A stretch of DNA of 32,628 bases, from assembly GCA_015062045.1 (NCBI GenBank), contig SUVJ01000020.1:1-32628 (forward strand), read 5' to 3'. How positions within the stretch are numbered: the stretch's first letter is position 1; the number at the start of each line of letters is the position of its first letter. A program made the position numbers and the translations under genes. Of this stretch, positions 19,525 to 27,531 are shown piece by piece. The notes beneath the pieces were generated by a model. It was not told the DNA's origin and ran no database searches. It worked only from the letters and a program-made list of their open reading frames with translations. This stretch comes from Akkermansiaceae bacterium (lineage in GTDB: Bacteria; Verrucomicrobiota; Verrucomicrobiia; Verrucomicrobiales; Akkermansiaceae).

Positions 19525-21426
19525 TTACTTTGTATCAGGCTGTGGCAAGAAGTCTGTGGCGTGCTGTAAAATGTAGCGGGCAGTGGCAATTTCCAGCTCG
19601 TAACGCCAATTGCTGCCCAGTGCCTCCAAAGCATCCAGTTTATCGGGGTTATCCATACTGTCGGCGTAGTCTCCGTACACCTTTATGGCACTTGCCGGTG
19701 CTCCTATAGCCTCCAACGCCCGGATAAATTCTTTTTTGCGTTCTGCGGTCATGTTGCCGTACCACATTTCCTCTAAGGAGGTAACCAGCAGAGCCGTTTT
19801 AATGGCCGGGGTATCTGCCTCTCTACCGTGAGCAGCCAGCCAATTTTTGACGGCTCCGTTTGTGCAACGGGGTAAGCCCATTTGTGCAAGCTTTGCGCCC
19901 CAGGCACCTGCCTGTATGCTCAGGTGGGGGGATTTGAGTAGCTCCTCTACTTTATTTGCCGCTGCCGAATCTCTGCCCAGTAGCTCTATGGCGTTGGCGG
20001 CTAAGTCGTAATCCTCCATATGTATGGCTTGTTGGGCTACTTTTAATATCTTGTCGGTGTTGGCTTTTACCTCCTTTACATCTTGCAGAATGTAGATGAG
20101 GGAGGCTGCGGTAATGTGCTCGCACGGGATATCGATATGCTCCATTTCATGCAGGTGCGGCGTTATATCCCATATTGAGGAGCCATTAATAACCTGCGCT
20201 GCGTAGTCCGCCCCCACGCGTTGCAGTATTTCTGCGGCACTCAGCAAGGCTGTGTTAAAGCCGCGGTTTTGCAGTTGCTCTTGCGTGGGGGTGAAAATAG
20301 AGGTAATTTGTTGCAGGTAGGGCTGTGCTGCTTCTGCGCTCATTTTTCGCATGCCGGCACGGTTCAAATCATCTATCAGGGTATCGCCCTCCCGAATCAC
20401 CAGCGGCGGCGCAATCAATGCCTGCCCTCGCTCCGCCAAGGCCTCTAACACGCCGTTGTGGTTAGCCAATATGTCATATGCGCACAGCCCTGCGTGCGGG
20501 GATTGAGGCCCCGCTACCAAGTTGATATCTGCCCCTTTGCTGAGCAGGTAGGCTATAAAGTCTATCCATGCGCTGCGGAACTGCTCATCCTCTGCAAAGC
20601 TAAGGTGACTTGCCGCTATTATCAACGGTGTTGAATCCATAGCATCAAAGGTGTTGATATCTACACCCTTGCTCAGAAACAGTTCAACCATGCGGCTGTT
20701 AATTTTGCCATCATAGTGTCCTTTAATGATATAGCACGCGGTTACAATGCTCTCTTTCTCCTCTTCTGTCAGTTCACCTTTCTGTGCTAAAATATCATGA
20801 AGCAGGTTTGCCCAGCCGCGTTCAATGATGAGCCGCATATCATCCGCCGTTACATGAGTAACATGCTTTAAGAGGTGCTGAGCAATGGACTCATGCGCAC
20901 ACACATGGGCTGCACCGGCCAATGTTCCCAAATCATGCCAAATGGCTCCGCTCGTTTGTGCGCCGTTTTTGATAAGTAAATCCACCAGCTGCAATATCTT
21001 TGCTTCGGTGTCCGTATCGTAGAACCCCGGTGATATGGCAAAGCTGAGCGGGCTGCCTGCGGCCATGCCATAAGCATCTTTTGTACGGGCATTCGGGTTT
21101 GCGCCGTCCAGCAATAAACAGCGTGCCAGCTCCGGCTTTTTGAACAAACATGCCAAATGCAGCATGGTTAAGCCGCTTTGCGGGGTGGCATAGCGGGCAT
21201 CTGCCGTTTTATCAAAGTGGGTCATTAAGGCTGTTACCTCTGCTGCACTGTTCAGCTCTTCTTCCACCCACTCTTCGCCTTGCAGCTCGCGAAAGCTGTC
21301 AATAAGCTCGGCATACTCCCCCGCAGCTTCGGGAGTCGCCTGCCCGAAGTCTCGCTCACCGCAGGCGGTTACAGCCACCGCTACGGCTATTGCCATGGCT
21401 AATTTGTGTAAGCAATAAGGCCTCAT
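19525..21426 (-). CDS. Ankyrin-repeat lipoprotein
   Basis: About 633 residues from the ATG at 21426. That start opens a lipoprotein signal (MRPYCLHKLAMAIAVAVAV, then TAC at the lipobox) and sits 10 bases behind a -10 box; a frame extension to 21465 would read through the promoter. Ankyrin units are clear near residues 80-115 (GLTMLHLACLFKKPELARCL, LLDGANPNAR), around 240-300 (VELFLSKGVDINTFDAMDST, PLIIAASHL) and 310 (YLLSKGADINLV). The C-terminal third is helical with a paralogous ARYILQH ending. Lipid anchoring in the envelope and protein binding are inferred. The partner is unknown. Confidence 0.82.
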   Translation of the reverse strand: MRPYCLHKLAMAIAVAVAVTACGERDFGQATPEAAGEYAELIDSFRELQGEEWVEEELNSAAEVTALMTHFDKTADARYATPQSGLTMLHLACLFKKPELARCLLLDGANPNARTKDAYGMAAGSPLSFAISPGFYDTDTEAKILQLVDLLIKNGAQTSGAIWHDLGTLAGAAHVCAHESIAQHLLKHVTHVTADDMRLIIERGWANLLHDILAQKGELTEEEKESIVTACYIIKGHYDGKINSRMVELFLSKGVDINTFDAMDSTPLIIAASHLSFAEDEQFRSAWIDFIAYLLSKGADINLVAGPQSPHAGLCAYDILANHNGVLEALAERGQALIAPPLVIREGDTLIDDLNRAGMRKMSAEAAQPYLQQITSIFTPTQEQLQNRGFNTALLSAAEILQRVGADYAAQVINGSSIWDITPHLHEMEHIDIPCEHITAASLIYILQDVKEVKANTDKILKVAQQAIHMEDYDLAANAIELLGRDSAAANKVEELLKSPHLSIQAGAWGAKLAQMGLPRCTNGAVKNWLAAHGREADTPAIKTALLVTSLEEMWYGNMTAERKKEFIRALEAIGAPASAIKVYGDYADSMDNPDKLDALEALGSNWRYELEIATARYILQHATDFLPQPDTK

Positions 21427-21436
21427 CAGTATATGC

Positions 21437-21465
21437 ATCCTACCACAGCTTTGCTGTATTGGCAA
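21437..21465 (-). promoter_or_regulatory. Promoter of the ankyrin lipoprotein
   Basis: TTGCCA (21460-21465), a 17-base spacer and TAGGAT (21437-21442) on the minus strand; 10 bases to the ATG at 21426. It is back to back with the hom promoter, the two -35 boxes being 48 bases apart. Confidence 0.6.
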
Positions 21466-21513
21466 GTTTAATGAATAATTTGAAGCTAATTTTCGATATG
21501 GCGGATTATAGGC

Positions 21514-21542
21514 TTGAGTGGCATCTGAAATTGCTGTATAAT
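21514..21542 (+). promoter_or_regulatory. Promoter of the hom-lysC unit
   Basis: TTGAGT (21514-21519), a 17-base spacer and a perfect TATAAT (21537-21542). The hom ATG at 21555 follows after 12 bases, so the leader is about 5 bases and there is no room for an attenuator or riboswitch. Confidence 0.75.
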
Positions 21543-21554
21543 TTCGCCACGCGT

Positions 21555-22874
21555 ATGATAGGTGACACGCTACAGTTAGGTTTGGCCGGGCTTGGTACCG
21601 TGGGTTCAGGGGTATATGAAACTCTGTGCCGTAACTACGAGCTGCTTGAGGCTCGTGCGCAGATTCCCTTTGCTGTTAAGAAGATAGCTGTAGGTAACCT
21701 GAATCGTCATCGGGAAATTGAGGTAGACCCTGCTTTGTTGACGGATGATTGGCGTGAGCTGGTTAATGACCCGGATATTGATATCATTATTGAGCTTATT
21801 GGTGGTACGGATGAAGCCTACAAGCTTGTGAAAGCCGCGCTGCAAGCCGGTAAACCCGTGGTGACAGGTAACAAGGCCGTGTTGGCTCAATATGGCAGCG
21901 AGCTTTTTACCCTTTCCGCTGAAAAAGGAACCCCGCTTTACTTCGAAGCCTCTTGCGGTGGCGGTATTCCGATTGTGCAAAGTTTGCAAAACTCCCTTAT
22001 CTGCAACAAGGTTGAATATATTGCCGGTATTATTAACGGTACCAGTAATTATATTTTAACCAGCATGAAAGAGCAGGGCATGCCTTTTCATGTGGCGCTG
22101 GAGCAAGCTCAAAAGCTCGGCTTTGCAGAGGCTGACCCCACTTTTGATATCAACGGGTGGGATGCCGCGCATAAAGCCCTCATACTGGCTATGTTAGCCT
22201 ACGGTACACCGCTTAATCCCGACAAAATTGCCGTTTACGGCATAGAGCGCGTGGAGAGTGTAGACTTTAAGTTAGCAGACCAACTGGGGTACACCATCAA
22301 GCTGTTGGTGGTTATTAAACACCATGCCGAAACAGATGCTCTGGAGCTGCGTGTTCAACCCAGCTTTGTACCCAAAGAATACCTGCTTGCCAAGGTGGAT
22401 GGCGTATTCAATGCCATTGCCGTGAAGGGTGATATTGTGGGTGAGTCCATTTTCTATGGCCGAGGTGCCGGTAAGAACCCCACGGCAAGTGCTGTTATCG
22501 GCGATATTGTGCTGGCCATGCGTGAGTGCAGGTTGGCAGATTACCACACCGGTTTCCAGCCCTACACCAAGGAAATGAGTATTTTACCTATGGGTGAAAC
22601 CGTAACGCCGTACTATGTGCGTTTTCGCGTGCAAGACCGCCCCGGTGTGATTGCCGCCATTGCCTCCAAGTTTGCTAAATATGATGTGGATATCTCCGCC
22701 ACTACATCCACCAATGAGTCTGTGGATGAAAACGGGGTGCGCCGTAATCACTTGGTATTCATGGTGCATGCGTGCAAGTGGGTGCGCCTTAAGTATGTGC
22801 TGAGAGAATTGGCAGATAACGAGTATATAGACCGTCACCCGGCGGTGTTCCGTATAGAAACTTTTAACGACTGA
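21555..22874 (+). CDS. hom: Homoserine dehydrogenase
   Basis: About 439 residues. It reduces aspartate semialdehyde to homoserine with NAD(P)H, on the route to threonine and methionine. The nucleotide-binding GLAGLGTVGSGV is at the N-terminus; NKAVLAQYG and the GIINGTSNYILTSM signature follow, then a C-terminal ACT domain (VRFRVQDRPGVIAAIASKFA) that normally senses threonine. The ATG at 21555 is chosen because the TATAAT box ends 12 bases before it; in-frame ATGs at 21471 and 21390 lie upstream of that promoter. Aspartate kinase follows after 5 bases, an aspartate-family operon. Confidence 0.96.
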   Translation: MIGDTLQLGLAGLGTVGSGVYETLCRNYELLEARAQIPFAVKKIAVGNLNRHREIEVDPALLTDDWRELVNDPDIDIIIELIGGTDEAYKLVKAALQAGKPVVTGNKAVLAQYGSELFTLSAEKGTPLYFEASCGGGIPIVQSLQNSLICNKVEYIAGIINGTSNYILTSMKEQGMPFHVALEQAQKLGFAEADPTFDINGWDAAHKALILAMLAYGTPLNPDKIAVYGIERVESVDFKLADQLGYTIKLLVVIKHHAETDALELRVQPSFVPKEYLLAKVDGVFNAIAVKGDIVGESIFYGRGAGKNPTASAVIGDIVLAMRECRLADYHTGFQPYTKEMSILPMGETVTPYYVRFRVQDRPGVIAAIASKFAKYDVDISATTSTNESVDENGVRRNHLVFMVHACKWVRLKYVLRELADNEYIDRHPAVFRIETFND

Positions 22875-22879
22875 TTATT

Positions 22880-24106
22880 ATGGCCCTGATAGTACAGAAA
22901 TATGGTGGCTCCTCCGTGGGGACGATTGACCGCATCCGCAATGTGGCTCGCAGGTTAATTGAAACCAAGAATGCCGGCAACAAGGTTGTGGCCGTTATCT
23001 CTGCCATGAGCGGTGTGACGGATAAGCTGATTGCCTTGGCTCATGAGGTGATGGATAACCCGCCTGAGCGCGAGCTTGATATGCTGATGGCTACGGGCGA
23101 GCAGCAGTCCATTGCTTTGCTTTGCATGGCCATTACAGATATGGGGTATAAAGCCCGCAGCTTTACGGGGGCTCAGGCCGGTGTTTGCACCTATGGCTCC
23201 CATACGCGTGGCCGTATAGACAATATTCGGCCGGAAAAGGTGTTGCAGGCGCTGGATGAAGATTGCATTGTGGTGTGCGCCGGTTTTCAAGGCGTTACCA
23301 AGGATGGCACCATCCATACCCTCGGCCGTGGCGGCTCAGATTTGTCTGCCATAGCCATGGCCGCTGCCGTCAAGGCAGACCTCTGCCAAATTTACACAGA
23401 TGTGGACGGCGTTTACACCTGTGACCCCCGCGTGGTGAAAGATGCCCGCAAGATTCCTGTTCTTTCTTACGAGGAGATGCTGGAGATGGCCTCCAGTGGC
23501 TCCAAAGTGATGCAGGCCCGCTCCGTCGAGTTCGCTAAGAAATTCGGCGTGGTGTTTGAAGTCCGCAATTCCATGAACTCTAACCCCGGTACCATTGTGC
23601 AAGAAGAAAACTCAGCTATGGAGTCGCTCGTTGTTCGCGGCGTCTCAATCGAACGTAATCAGGCCCGCGTGACTGTCTCCGGCATCACGGCTCCCGTGGC
23701 CTACACCGCCCTTATCCTCTCTGCCCTTGCCAAGGCAGAAATCAACGTGGATATGATTGTGGCTAACACGGCTCATGACGGCCAGGCCCGCCAGTCTTTC
23801 ACCATGAACATGAATGACTTGGGTGCTGCTCAGGCCGCCCTTAAGACGGTGCTGCCCAAGCTGGGGCCCACCGCCAAGCTTGAGACCGAGGCCGGCCTTG
23901 CCAAGCTCTCCGTAGTGGGTGTGGGCATGCGCTCCAACCCCGGTGTGGCTGCCACGGTGTTCCAAACGCTGGCAGATGCCGGTATCCAAACCGGCATGAT
24001 TGCCACCTCAGAGATTCGCATTACCACCACCGTAGATGCTGCCGATATCGAGATGGCGGCCCGCGTGGTGCATGCCGCTTTCAATCTGGATCAGGTGTCT
24101 GCCTGA
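22880..24106 (+). CDS. lysC: Aspartate kinase (monofunctional, with ACT domains)
   Basis: 408 residues. It phosphorylates aspartate, the first step to lysine, threonine, methionine and diaminopimelate. The kinase signature VQKYGGSSVG opens the protein; GRGGSDLSA and YTDVDGVYTCDPR are present. Two ACT domains fill the C-terminal third (VTVSGITAPVAYTALILSAL; LSVVGVGMRSNPGVAATVF), as in lysine/threonine-regulated enzymes. It is directly downstream of hom with a 5-base gap and no Shine-Dalgarno sequence, so it probably depends on translation of hom. Confidence 0.96.
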   Translation: MALIVQKYGGSSVGTIDRIRNVARRLIETKNAGNKVVAVISAMSGVTDKLIALAHEVMDNPPERELDMLMATGEQQSIALLCMAITDMGYKARSFTGAQAGVCTYGSHTRGRIDNIRPEKVLQALDEDCIVVCAGFQGVTKDGTIHTLGRGGSDLSAIAMAAAVKADLCQIYTDVDGVYTCDPRVVKDARKIPVLSYEEMLEMASSGSKVMQARSVEFAKKFGVVFEVRNSMNSNPGTIVQEENSAMESLVVRGVSIERNQARVTVSGITAPVAYTALILSALAKAEINVDMIVANTAHDGQARQSFTMNMNDLGAAQAALKTVLPKLGPTAKLETEAGLAKLSVVGVGMRSNPGVAATVFQTLADAGIQTGMIATSEIRITTTVDAADIEMAARVVHAAFNLDQVSA

Positions 24107-24112
24107 TACTCA

Positions 24113-25768
24113 ATGACTCAAGCCGTAACTGTTCGGATGCATTCTCAGCCGGATCATCATCAGCCTGAGCCTCGGGAAAGCGACCTTGAGCTCCGACCGA
24201 TAGTGAAGTACATCGCTATCGGTCTCGGTGTTGCTACCTTGCTGGGGGTGGAGTACGCTACTTATCACTTTGGCGTAGAGCGTGGCTATGCAGAGGGCGT
24301 GGCCTCCGGCGAGGTGATGAAATCCGTTAATGACCGAGCGGTAGAAAACTTGCGCCATTTCATGCAAACGGGCTCGGCAGATGATGCCGTGCTGGTACAA
24401 ACGGCCCAAAACTACAAGCAGGCCTTAGCATGGATTAAGGACGATATTGTGCGCCAAGAGGCTACTTGGACCTTGGCGCAGGCGCTTATCACCAGAGGCT
24501 TGCCGCAGGAGGCTGATGCCATGCTGCGCGAGCTTTTAGCTCAGCAAAAGAGCGCTTCCTCCCTATGGGTACGCCGTGCGTTGGTGGCAGCGCGCGCTTA
24601 TGCTGCGGATAAGCACTATGCGGAATCTGCTTACTACTATGATTACGCAGATGCTTACCACAAGAGCACGGGCGATACCACACAACGTTTGAACCTGCTC
24701 AATGAGCGTTTGTCCTTATTGCAGGTAGCTGTTACAGACTCAGATTTACTGCAGAAGGAGCTCTCTCGTTACGCCAAACTGGCGGCAGAGCTCGGCGAAA
24801 AAGGCCATGAGCTTGTGGCCGGTATTTTGGTAACGAAAGGTCGTTTGTACAGAGAGCAGGGCACTGCCGTGGCTATGGAAAAAGCCAACCGCTGCTTTGA
24901 AAAAGCACTGGAGCAGGTGAACCTGGAGCAACAACCCGAGCTGGCAAGCGCAGCTGTTTGCGTGGGCTCTTTATTGTTGGAAAAAGGGGATAAAGAGCGT
25001 GCCACCGCCATGTTGAGAGACGGCTTGCGCCGCTTGGGCGACTCCCCCTCCGGCGCTCCTTACATGCTGCTGGCCTTGAGAGATTTAGCCCGCATTGAGC
25101 AGGAAAACGGCAACACAGATACTGCCTTGGCCTTGTTGTACCGTGCAGAGGGGGTAGCCATGACCCACGAGCCGGAAGCCTCCCCATTTTGGAACTGCCT
25201 GTATGACCAGCGCGGGTGGCTGAATCTGCAAAAGGAAAACTTTGGCTCTGCTCAGCAGGATTTTGAGAATGCCCTTGCCCGCACCGGGGATAATACAGCC
25301 CTGCGTGCCCAACCCCTGGAGGGTGTAGCGCAATGTTGCCTGGCTCACGGGGTAAATGATAAAGCCGCCCAATATCTGACGGAGTGTCTGCAAATACGCC
25401 AAGCCCATTTCCCGGCAGACTTGGCAGGGCAAGCACGCGTGCAGCTTACTCTGGCTCGCATTCATGATATGAATGGCAGCGTTCAGGCTGCGGCAGATGC
25501 CTATGGCGAAGCCGCCCGCCTGTATGAAGAAGCCGGGGATATTCAAAACCCTGCGCTCATTGATGCTCTGTTTGCGCGGGCTTATGCTCTCACCCAGCTC
25601 AAGCAGTGGACCGCCGCCGCCATTGTATGGGATTCCCTCAAAAAACGCTTGCCCGATGACCATGAGCGTGTGGAGGAGATTGATGTTCAACTGCGCTCTT
25701 GTACAGCTAAAGGCGCTGTGCTCCCCTCTCAGGTTGAGCATGGGGAAGAGGCGGATGATGAACCGTAA
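24113..25768 (+). CDS. Membrane-anchored TPR protein
   Basis: 551 residues. A cytoplasmic His/Glu-rich N-terminus precedes one transmembrane helix at about 29-48 (IVKYIAIGLGVATLLGVEYA). The rest is a chain of TPR repeats, for example near residues 280-312 (AAVCVGSLLLEKGDKERATA), 322-350 and 365-395, so the repeats lie in the periplasm. TPR arrays bind proteins or nascent polymers; no enzyme motif is visible. It starts 6 bases after lysC, and the next gene has the same build, so the two may form a pair acting near MurJ at the cell envelope (inference). Confidence 0.82.
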   Translation: MTQAVTVRMHSQPDHHQPEPRESDLELRPIVKYIAIGLGVATLLGVEYATYHFGVERGYAEGVASGEVMKSVNDRAVENLRHFMQTGSADDAVLVQTAQNYKQALAWIKDDIVRQEATWTLAQALITRGLPQEADAMLRELLAQQKSASSLWVRRALVAARAYAADKHYAESAYYYDYADAYHKSTGDTTQRLNLLNERLSLLQVAVTDSDLLQKELSRYAKLAAELGEKGHELVAGILVTKGRLYREQGTAVAMEKANRCFEKALEQVNLEQQPELASAAVCVGSLLLEKGDKERATAMLRDGLRRLGDSPSGAPYMLLALRDLARIEQENGNTDTALALLYRAEGVAMTHEPEASPFWNCLYDQRGWLNLQKENFGSAQQDFENALARTGDNTALRAQPLEGVAQCCLAHGVNDKAAQYLTECLQIRQAHFPADLAGQARVQLTLARIHDMNGSVQAAADAYGEAARLYEEAGDIQNPALIDALFARAYALTQLKQWTAAAIVWDSLKKRLPDDHERVEEIDVQLRSCTAKGAVLPSQVEHGEEADDEP

Positions 25769-25797
25769 GCTTTTACTTTTAACTGAAATTTTATACC

Positions 25798-27459
25798 ATG
25801 TACCGTCGATACAGACCGAAGCGTAAAAACACCAGCCATGCCTTGCCCATTGCTGCGGTAACTCTTACTCTCATATCCCTGCTTACTTGGGGTTACTTTG
25901 CCGTTGGGGATGATATCGTGAGCCATTTTAAAGGCAAAACCATTGTTGTGGCAGATGACACAGAGGCTAACGCTAATTTGAACCGCCTGCTTGCAGACCT
26001 CTCCGGCGACAGACCCGCCCTGCTGCGCATGGCCGAGGACCGCACCCTGCGCATGGGGTGGATTAAGAGCGAGGAAACCCGCCGCCGTTTCCTTTGGGTG
26101 CTTGCCAACCGCTTGGTGGATGAAGGTGAGTGGGCTACCGTTAAACCCATTGTGCCTGAGATTGAGTCCATTGCCCCCATTGAAGGGTTAGACCGCATTG
26201 CCGCCCTCGCTAAAGAAAAAAATGATTTTAATTTTCAGCTCAAGCTTGAAAAGCAACTGCAAAATCGTTTGGTAAATGAGCCGGCAGAAACCACATCCCT
26301 CCTGCTTAACTCCATTCGCCGTTATGTGGAAACTTGTGAGCAAATGGACAAGAAAAATGAGGCCTACCAAGCCATGGATATTTTGCGCCGTGAGCAGGTA
26401 AATGCCCGCCTCAAAGGTAAGCCCGAGCTCGCTGTGGAGGCCGCTGCCCTCAAACTGCGCTGTGCAGAGGTTTCCGGAGCTTTGCAGGCAGAGTGGGATG
26501 AAGTGCGTAACTTGTTGGAGGGTGCCGGCTGGCCGGACTGCCCCGCCACGGGCAAGCTCTTGCTCAATGAGGCATCCCGCAGTCTGGAGAACCCCGCCCG
26601 CCGTAAGGAAGAGCTGCAAGCCATTCAGGCTAACCTGCTCAAAGCCTTGGACTCCATGCTCAAGTTCCCGGATACCGACCGCCGACTCCCGGAGTGCTAC
26701 ACCATGCTGGGCGATGTGTGTTTCCGCCTGGCTCAGTATGACCAATGCGTGCAATACCTCACTTTGTCGGATGCCTTTGCCCGTGGCTATGGTATTAAAG
26801 ACCAAGCCTTGCGAGACATGGAGATGAAGCACACCCGCATGCGTGCCCGTGCTAACGAGGCTCGCGGTGCCATTGCTGAGGCTGTGGTGGACTACCGCTA
26901 CCTGTTGGAGCATGAAACCGAGCAACCCGCTATCTTTAAGAGCCTTTCCTTCTTGGCTGAGCATGCCCAGGGAGAGGAGCGTATTACGCTGATTAAACGT
27001 TGCCGCGATATGATGAAGGAGAACGAGGCTCTCATTAAGGACAGCAAGTGGTCCTTTGCCGATATCGCTAAAGAAATTGCAGATTATTACGTTGCTGCGG
27101 AGAACTACAGCGAGGCCATTACCTGGGTTAAGGAGTCTGTTGCCATTGTGGAGGAGTCTCACCCCGATTTGACGGATGGCAAAACCCTGCGTGCCCGCAT
27201 GAATCTTGCCCTTGTTGAACGTAAGACGGAGAAAGACGACGAACGCGCGTTGGAACGCCTTAAGCTTGTGGTACGTGCCATTGAACAAATGGATGAAGAA
27301 AGCCGCGCTAAGTTGAACGAGGCGGATCCCAAGCTCTACGAGGATGCCGTGCGTGAGTTTGCCCGTACCTATGTGGTAATGGGCGGCAAATACAATGAAA
27401 AAGTAGCCCGCCAGGTTATCAGAAAGATCAAAGAACCGCTCCCCACCAAGCTCCGTTAA
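25798..27459 (+). CDS. Membrane-anchored TPR-like protein
   Basis: 553 residues. A basic N-terminus (MYRRYRPKRKNTSH) and one transmembrane helix (about 16-36) are followed by an all-helical domain. TPR-like units can be seen, e.g. LPECYTMLGDVCFRLAQYDQ around 300 and IADYYVAAENYSEAITWVKE around 430. The plan is that of the preceding gene, though sequence similarity is low by eye. It is 29 bases behind that gene and 72 bases before murJ. I do not recognise the family. Confidence 0.8.
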   Translation: MYRRYRPKRKNTSHALPIAAVTLTLISLLTWGYFAVGDDIVSHFKGKTIVVADDTEANANLNRLLADLSGDRPALLRMAEDRTLRMGWIKSEETRRRFLWVLANRLVDEGEWATVKPIVPEIESIAPIEGLDRIAALAKEKNDFNFQLKLEKQLQNRLVNEPAETTSLLLNSIRRYVETCEQMDKKNEAYQAMDILRREQVNARLKGKPELAVEAAALKLRCAEVSGALQAEWDEVRNLLEGAGWPDCPATGKLLLNEASRSLENPARRKEELQAIQANLLKALDSMLKFPDTDRRLPECYTMLGDVCFRLAQYDQCVQYLTLSDAFARGYGIKDQALRDMEMKHTRMRARANEARGAIAEAVVDYRYLLEHETEQPAIFKSLSFLAEHAQGEERITLIKRCRDMMKENEALIKDSKWSFADIAKEIADYYVAAENYSEAITWVKESVAIVEESHPDLTDGKTLRARMNLALVERKTEKDDERALERLKLVVRAIEQMDEESRAKLNEADPKLYEDAVREFARTYVVMGGKYNEKVARQVIRKIKEPLPTKLR

Positions 27460-27479
27460 TACTTCTTACTTACGAATTC

Positions 27480-27528
27480 GTACTTCATATTTCATATTTC
27501 GTATTTCGTACTTCGTATTTCGTACTTC
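27480..27528. repeat. Seven tandem heptamers directly before murJ
   Basis: Seven 7-base units of the form (G/A)TA(C/T)TTC run without interruption: GTACTTC, ATATTTC, ATATTTC, GTATTTC, GTACTTC, GTATTTC, GTACTTC. The array ends 3 bases before the murJ ATG, so it takes the place where a ribosome-binding site would be. Heptamer arrays can vary in copy number; here change would alter the leader, not the frame. Confidence 0.9.
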
Positions 27529-27531
27529 CCC

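Noticed and set aside
21390..21554. Longer N-terminus for homoserine dehydrogenase (starts at 21390 or 21471)
   Set aside because: A full TTGAGT-17-TATAAT promoter lies inside this stretch and the added residues do not fit the family; the NAD-binding motif begins right after the 21555 start.
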